Of a stretch of DNA of 64,000 nucleotides, positions 60,002 to 64,000 are shown one piece after another. Under the pieces are notes generated by a model. It did not search any database. It was not told where the DNA came from and saw nothing but the letters and a program-made list of their open reading frames with translations. How positions within the stretch are numbered: position 1 is the first letter of the stretch; each line of letters starts with the position of its first letter. The translations under genes and the position numbers were made by a program. The stretch comes from Bradyrhizobium barranii subsp. apii (GTDB lineage: Bacteria > Pseudomonadota > Alphaproteobacteria > Rhizobiales > Xanthobacteraceae), in contig NZ_CP096255.1 in the NCBI RefSeq assembly GCF_011516635.5, positions 3,284,501 through 3,348,500 on the forward strand, in the 5' to 3' direction.

Positions 60002-61348
60002 TTAAGAATCCGAATTGAGCGGGATGGGACATGTGAACGTGCGCCATATCCGGATCAGGAACAGGTCCAAGAAATCTCTCAGCCAGGCGAGGATGCGGCG
60101 GAAGTTGTGGCCTACGGCGGAGAGGACGACGTTGGCGGCGTCTCCTGCGCGGCCTTTGAGGTAGCAGCGCCCGAGGTGACCTTCGGCCTTCAGGTGTCCG
60201 ATGATGGGCTCGATGGCGGATCGGCGGCGCAACTCGCGCTTGATGATCCCGAAGACGCCGCGCTTCTGGCCGGAGATGAAGACGCGACGTGGATTTTGAG
60301 CGTCGTGGCCGCGATACCCCTTGTCGACATAGGCCCGCTCGATCGGACAGCCGGTGAGTGCCTCGGTGCGGTCGATGACGTCGCGCAGGGTGTGACCGTC
60401 ATACGGATTATCGGGCAGCGCCCTGACGTGTAGCACGAACAGACCGCCGGGAGCTCGGCGGTTGTTGGTGACGATGGAAGCCTTGACGCCGAACTCGTAC
60501 GGCGCGGAGGCCTTGCCCTTGCCGATGCACTCCACCTCCGGGGCATGGAAAGAATAAAGCTTCCAGCCGCGTTGGCGCTGCTGCTGCGAGCGGATCTGGC
60601 TGGCCCGGCCAAGCGGAAGGGCGAACGCCTCCTCCAGGGCTGGCTGGCCGTCGATCTTGCGGCGGATATCGCGGATGATCCGGCCGAGCCTTGAGCGCAG
60701 GATACGCAACTGCCGCTGATGCCGCCTGAATTGTTTGGCATGGGCGTAGCGGCCCGCCATCATCGCGGCGGCCTTGGCGATCCGAGAATAGGACTGCCGC
60801 AGCCTGACGCCGTGCCTTCTCGCCAGGCGATTGAGCCCCTTGATGGCCGCATGCAGCAGCTTGGCGTCGGTCGGAAAGGTGATGGCCTTTGGCTGCACCG
60901 TGGTATCGACCGTGACCCGCTTGAGGTCCTGGCCGCGTAACGCGCCGGCCTCGTGCGCCACCCGCAGGCTCTCGGCCAGCAGCAGTTCCAGCTTGTCGCC
61001 GAGCCGCTTGCGCCAATGGCTCAGGTCCGATCGCTCGTGCGGGAAGGCGTGCTGGAAGAACTCTTCGCCGGTGAAGTACTGGAAATACGGGTCGTGGACC
61101 CAGCGCTCGCAAATCCCCTCATCGGACAGCCCGTAAATCTGCTTGAGCAACAGCAGCCCGATCATGAAGCGGGTCTCGATCCCCGGCCGGCCGTTCTCGC
61201 TGTAGAGCGGCGCGATCTCGCCGTCGATCCAGTCCCAATCGATCTTGCCGGCCAACAGAACCAGCTCGTGCTTCAGATTGATGATCTGGTCCAGCCGCGC
61301 CCGGAACAGGTCGTTCGATCCCGTCGTCTTGTGCTTCTTCGGTCGCAT
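60002..61348 (-). CDS. IS5-family transposase
   Basis: A 448-residue transposase. Features: DWIDGEIAPLYSENGRPGIE, TRFMIGLLLLKQIYGLSDEG, HERSDLSHWRKRLGDKLELL, VTVDTTVQPKAITFPTDAKL (first Asp), ERAYVDKGYRGHDAQNPRRV (second Asp) and RRRSAIEPIIGHLKAEGHLG (Glu). Intact. Confidence 0.9.
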   Translation of the reverse strand: MRPKKHKTTGSNDLFRARLDQIINLKHELVLLAGKIDWDWIDGEIAPLYSENGRPGIETRFMIGLLLLKQIYGLSDEGICERWVHDPYFQYFTGEEFFQHAFPHERSDLSHWRKRLGDKLELLLAESLRVAHEAGALRGQDLKRVTVDTTVQPKAITFPTDAKLLHAAIKGLNRLARRHGVRLRQSYSRIAKAAAMMAGRYAHAKQFRRHQRQLRILRSRLGRIIRDIRRKIDGQPALEEAFALPLGRASQIRSQQQRQRGWKLYSFHAPEVECIGKGKASAPYEFGVKASIVTNNRRAPGGLFVLHVRALPDNPYDGHTLRDVIDRTEALTGCPIERAYVDKGYRGHDAQNPRRVFISGQKRGVFGIIKRELRRRSAIEPIIGHLKAEGHLGRCYLKGRAGDAANVVLSAVGHNFRRILAWLRDFLDLFLIRIWRTFTCPIPLNSDS

Positions 61349-61408
61349 CGTCCCCTCCGATGCAACACAGAATCATGGTCCGCTGCGAAAGGGAATCTGG
61401 AGGGTTCT
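60008..61408. mobile_element. IS5-type element (ends approximate)
   Basis: Sequence AGAATCCGAATTGAGCGGGA near 60008 weakly resembles the complement AGATTCCCTTTCGCAGCGGA ending near 61408; these may be the termini. No target duplication was found. The transposase stop lies slightly outside the left limit, so the limit is uncertain. Confidence 0.45.
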
Positions 61409-61755
61409 GTGAGGTCGCGCTCACGCGAGGGCGCGGCAGGCGCTTATGACGCGACCTCATTGAAGCCGGATTGAACGAAGGCGCGGGAGGCTATTCGCGG
61501 TTTTGCAGCTATGGGGATTGTTCGAGATCGCCATGCCCGATCTGCTGGCTCGGCGCGTGAGGCAGAGACACAGGAGTGCGCATCCTGGAAGAGTTGAGAT
61601 CAGACGCGCTTCGCCTGAGATCGCGATAGGCCTTTTGCTGCATCGGACGGTTGTTGTCGCGCAGTGTGACAGCACGGATTCGACATCGTCCGCGATGATC
61701 GAGACGCTGGGAGCGAAATGACGAATGATGATCGTCGTGCACGACATGACTTGGC
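61409..61755. other. Non-coding interval, probably the end of the IS91-type element
   Basis: No gene is supported. It lies downstream of the IS91-type transposase and may hold its terminus. Confidence 0.35.
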
Positions 61756-63018
61756 TCACGATGTGTCGCATCGGAACGGTGATGTTCGAGGGCTGGGGCG
61801 TCTGAAGCTATGTCGAAAGCGCTCAATGATGCGCATGACGCCACCACAATCGGGACAGGCAGGAACCTCGGCCCAGGTTTGAGCCTCCGAATCCACAGGC
61901 GACGGCTGGCCATCGTTTGGGGCTGTTCGCTCATGATCGAGAAGTTCGCGGCAAAGGGCGAGCTTGGCAGCGCGATGGCGGTTGGCCATGAAGCCGAAGT
62001 GGCGGATGCGGTGGAAGCCGTCAGGCGGCGTATGAAGCAGGAAACGGCGAATGAACTCATCGGGCTTGAGATTCATGATCTTTGTCGCGCTGTTTTGGCG
62101 ATAGTCCTTCCATGAGAAGGCGACATGATCGTCGTCGAGTGCGACGAGCCGGCTGTTGGCGATCGCGACGCGATGGGTGTAGCGGCCGAGATAGGCCAGG
62201 ACCTGTGCGGGTCCGCCGAAGGGCCGCTTGGCGTAAGCAACCCAGTTGATGCGTCGCATGGCGTCGAGGTGGGCCGCAAAGGCAGCCGGCTCGGCCAGAG
62301 CTCCGAGATCGCCGAAGAAACGCAAGGCACCGGAGTTGAAGGCTGCCGACAGACGTTTGAGAAAAAGTGTGCGAAATAGTCTGGACAACGGTTTGACGGC
62401 CAGGAAGAAGTTCGGTCGGCAAGCGGTCCAGCGCGCGCCATCGGGCGAGAGGCCGCCACCCGGAACGACGCAATGGACGTGGGGATGATGCATCAGCGTC
62501 TGTCCCCAGGTGTGGAGGACGGCGACGCCGCCGATCGCACCGCCGATCGCACCGCCGAGCCGGCGTGGATTGGCGGCGAGCGTCGTCATCGCCTCGGCGG
62601 CAGCCTTGAACAGGATGGCATAGACGACGGCCTTGTTCTGGAAAGCGATCGCGGCGATCGGTGCGGGAAGTGTAAAGACGACGTGGAAATAGGGAACCGG
62701 AAGCAGGTCGGCTTGACGCGCGGCGAGCCACGCGGCTCGGGCTCTCCCCTGACACTTCGGACAGTGCCGATTGCGGCAGGAATTATAGGCAACGCGTGTC
62801 GTGCCGCAGTCGTCGCAAGCCTGCATGTGGCCGCCGAGCGCCTCGGTCCGGCACGCAACGATCGCGCTCATCACGCGCCGCTCGACCCGCCCCAGATGAC
62901 CGGCATGTACACGGCGATAGGCGTCGCCATGCCGGCGCAGAATATCGGCAATCTCGATGGCGGGCCTGTTGGAGCGGATGTCGGAGCGGGTCATGACCCG
63001 CATCCCGCTGCGGGTCAT
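61756..63018 (-). CDS. IS91/ISCR-like transposase
   Basis: A 420-residue HUH-type transposase. The zinc-binding region is QACDDCGTTRVAYNSCRNRH, CPKCQGRARAAWLAARQADL. HTWGQTLMHHPHVHCVVPGG holds the HUH motif, and YLGRYTHRVAIANSRLVALD has the catalytic tyrosine region. The C-terminus has a second CPDCGG. Its ATG overlaps the stop of the recombinase gene upstream. IS91 elements move by rolling-circle. Confidence 0.9.
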   Translation of the reverse strand: MTRSGMRVMTRSDIRSNRPAIEIADILRRHGDAYRRVHAGHLGRVERRVMSAIVACRTEALGGHMQACDDCGTTRVAYNSCRNRHCPKCQGRARAAWLAARQADLLPVPYFHVVFTLPAPIAAIAFQNKAVVYAILFKAAAEAMTTLAANPRRLGGAIGGAIGGVAVLHTWGQTLMHHPHVHCVVPGGGLSPDGARWTACRPNFFLAVKPLSRLFRTLFLKRLSAAFNSGALRFFGDLGALAEPAAFAAHLDAMRRINWVAYAKRPFGGPAQVLAYLGRYTHRVAIANSRLVALDDDHVAFSWKDYRQNSATKIMNLKPDEFIRRFLLHTPPDGFHRIRHFGFMANRHRAAKLALCRELLDHERTAPNDGQPSPVDSEAQTWAEVPACPDCGGVMRIIERFRHSFRRPSPRTSPFRCDTS

Positions 63019-63537
63019 CCAGGTGGCGTCACCTCCAGCGACAGGCGATCGAGCGGGCTCTGCGTCGCTCGGATCGTATCGGTGGCGACCTGCGTGTAGC
63101 GCGCTGTCGACGACAAATTATTGTGCCCGAGCAAGACCTGGATGATCCGGATATCGGTTCCGTTCTCGAGAAGATGTGTCGCGAAGCTGTGGCGCAGCGT
63201 GTGCAGCGTGACGCGCTTGGTCAGGCCCGCAGCCTTCACCGCCGACCGGCAGGCGGCATGCAGCACGGTCTGATCGATCGGATGATCTTCGTCACGACCA
63301 GGGAACAGATAAAGCCGCGGCCGGGCGAGCCGCCAGTAGGTGCGCAGGATGCCCAGCAGCTGGGGCGACAGCATCACGTTGCGATCCTTCGCGCCCTTGC
63401 CGTGGCGCACCTGGATGACGCCGCGGGCGCTGTCGATGTCTTCGATCCGCAGTCCCGCAACCTCCGAGGCCCTGAGCCCGGCCGCATAGGCGGTGGTGAG
63501 CGCGGCGCGGCTCTTCAGGCTCGATACCGCTTCAAGA
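63015..63537 (-). pseudogene. IS91-associated tyrosine recombinase, N-terminally truncated
   Basis: Remaining residues LEAVSSLKSRAALTTAYAAG, LRASEVAGLRIEDIDSARGV (first catalytic Arg), TLHTLRHSFATHLLENGTDI (HxLRH) and VLLGHNNLSSTARYTQVATD (GH and Tyr) give a complete catalytic domain. The N-terminal SAM-like domain is lost: at 63538 the sequence becomes the IS66 terminal repeat. A long frame continues into the IS but is not native. Confidence 0.85.
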
Positions 63538-64000
63538 GTAAGCGTAGCGCCGAGGCCCGTCTGATTGTTTGTGCGGAGTCTTGAGAGCACCGTTAGAAGA
63601 GTCATCTTCTGGAAGGGTGCTCACAATGGACGACCATTCTGACGACATAAGACGACCGTTGTCACCGCGTATTGAAGTGTTCGCTGGCGCAGGTCGAAAG
63701 CGCTGGCCGGATGATTTGAAGGCGCAGATTGCGGCGGAAAGCCTCGAACCGGGGGCGGTTGTAACAGACGTCGCTCGTCGCCATGGCTGCCGGCCCCAGC
63801 AGGTGCATGATTGGCGGCGCCGGGCGCGTTTGGGCCAGTTGGTATTGCCGGCGTCGGCGGACACGCTGTCGTTCGTGCCGGTGGTGTCGGAATTAGCGTT
63901 GCCTGCGGCCGCAGAGCCCTCCGGTTCGCCGGAAGCAGCCATTGTTACGGTTGAGTTCCAGGGCGCGCGCGTGGAGGTGCGCGGGGCGCCTGGCCTTGCT
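63538..64000 (+). mobile_element. IS66-family element, copy 3, partial at window edge
   Basis: Starts GTAAGCGTAGCGCCGAGG at 63538 and runs off the window. The sequence appears identical, inverted, to 59276-59738. CTTCAAGA (63530-63537) would be one copy of its duplication; the other is outside. Confidence 0.9.
63626..64000 (+). CDS. tnpA: IS66 TnpA, 3' partial
   Basis: The first 125 residues of TnpA (MDDHSDDIRRPLSPRIEVFA, GAVVTDVARRHGCRPQQVHD), same as the gene at 59228-59650, cut by the window end. Confidence 0.9.
   Translation, partial: MDDHSDDIRRPLSPRIEVFAGAGRKRWPDDLKAQIAAESLEPGAVVTDVARRHGCRPQQVHDWRRRARLGQLVLPASADTLSFVPVVSELALPAAAEPSGSPEAAIVTVEFQGARVEVRGAPGLA

Larger units (their letters stand above)
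56602..60018 (+). pseudogene. Small membrane-anchored protein gene interrupted by IS66
   Basis: The 5' fragment (56602-56623) is MPSRLFI. After the IS, starting at 59747, the frame continues CICLAISLGCVAYIATRPGF, QFTTTLELLRQECHGDEECA, QKLEAQRRINIADTID and ends KNPN. Rejoining across one GTTCATTT copy gives a protein of about 97 residues with an N-terminal span (signal anchor) and four later cysteines. AAAGGAG lies about ten bases upstream of its ATG. Function unknown. Confidence 0.7.
61756..63537. mobile_element. IS91-type element with recombinase, truncated by IS66
   Basis: Tyrosine recombinase and IS91-like transposase genes form a coupled pair (overlapping ATGA), an arrangement seen in some IS91-group elements. 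The 5' end of the recombinase is cut at 63537 by an IS66 copy. The other end lies somewhere in 61409-61755. Confidence 0.65.

Overview
The window is GC-rich alphaproteobacterial DNA, most probably from Bradyrhizobium or a close Nitrobacteraceae relative. The basis is gene content: a CoA-ligase aromatic-acid cluster, FnrN/FixK-type regulators with TTGAT-N4-ATCAA boxes, Bug, TRAP and Mla-type transporters, and a rhizobial FseA/RdfS/RlxS-type conjugative element. No rRNA, tRNA or CRISPR array was recognised. All family assignments come from reading motifs by eye, without database searches.

Region 1 (1-6.9 kb) is an aromatic-acid CoA cluster: a crotonase cut by the window edge, an FAD monooxygenase, a cupin, a branched-chain-type ABC binding protein, a MarR regulator, an AMP-forming aromatic acid-CoA ligase and a RidA protein. 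Four related TTTnAAGCCTAAA-like sites flank the MarR gene and precede the ligase and the ABC binding protein, so the cluster looks like one MarR regulon. Region 2 (6.9-20 kb) looks like a low-oxygen regulon. It holds CBS-BON, CHAD, kinase/P-loop, universal stress, ADP-forming acyl-CoA synthetase-GNAT, holin-like and YqjD-like genes, plus a STAS-MlaE/MlaF/MCE lipid transporter. A four-cysteine FNR-type regulator, a 41-residue membrane protein and a second Crp/Fnr regulator follow. Six FNR/FixK boxes lie in its intergenic spaces.

Region 3 (20-32.7 kb) is metabolic: a cyclase-family hydrolase, a TRAP transporter operon with an SDR, an operon for a two-subunit molybdenum hydroxylase (large subunit frameshifted) with a signal-less ModA-like protein and a Bug binding protein, a molybdopterin oxidoreductase and an enoyl-CoA hydratase.

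Region 4 (32.7-50.5 kb) is a decayed integrative and conjugative element. In order it holds a frameshifted integrase, DUF736 and helicase remnants, a DUF932 protein, a qseC/qseM-like divergent pair, fseA split in two frames as in the programmed +1 frameshift system of ICEMlSymR7A, an rdfS-like excisionase, and a frameshifted repA with three iteron-like repeats. DUF2840, TraF, a lytic transglycosylase, the relaxase RlxS, a frameshifted TraG and a CopG protein follow. The trb mating-pair genes expected next are absent. An 18-bp palindrome upstream of fseA is a candidate quorum-sensing box.

Region 5 (50.5-64 kb) is an insertion-sequence graveyard with nested elements: IS1380, IS256 inside an IS5-type element, IS66 carrying a pRiA4b ORF-3 passenger, another IS5-type element, an IS91-type element with its recombinase, and a partial inverted IS66 copy at the window edge. 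Exact target duplications (GATACGAC, CTAG, ACCGCTTCC, GTTCATTT) fix four insertions and allow two interrupted small genes and one transposase to be rebuilt.
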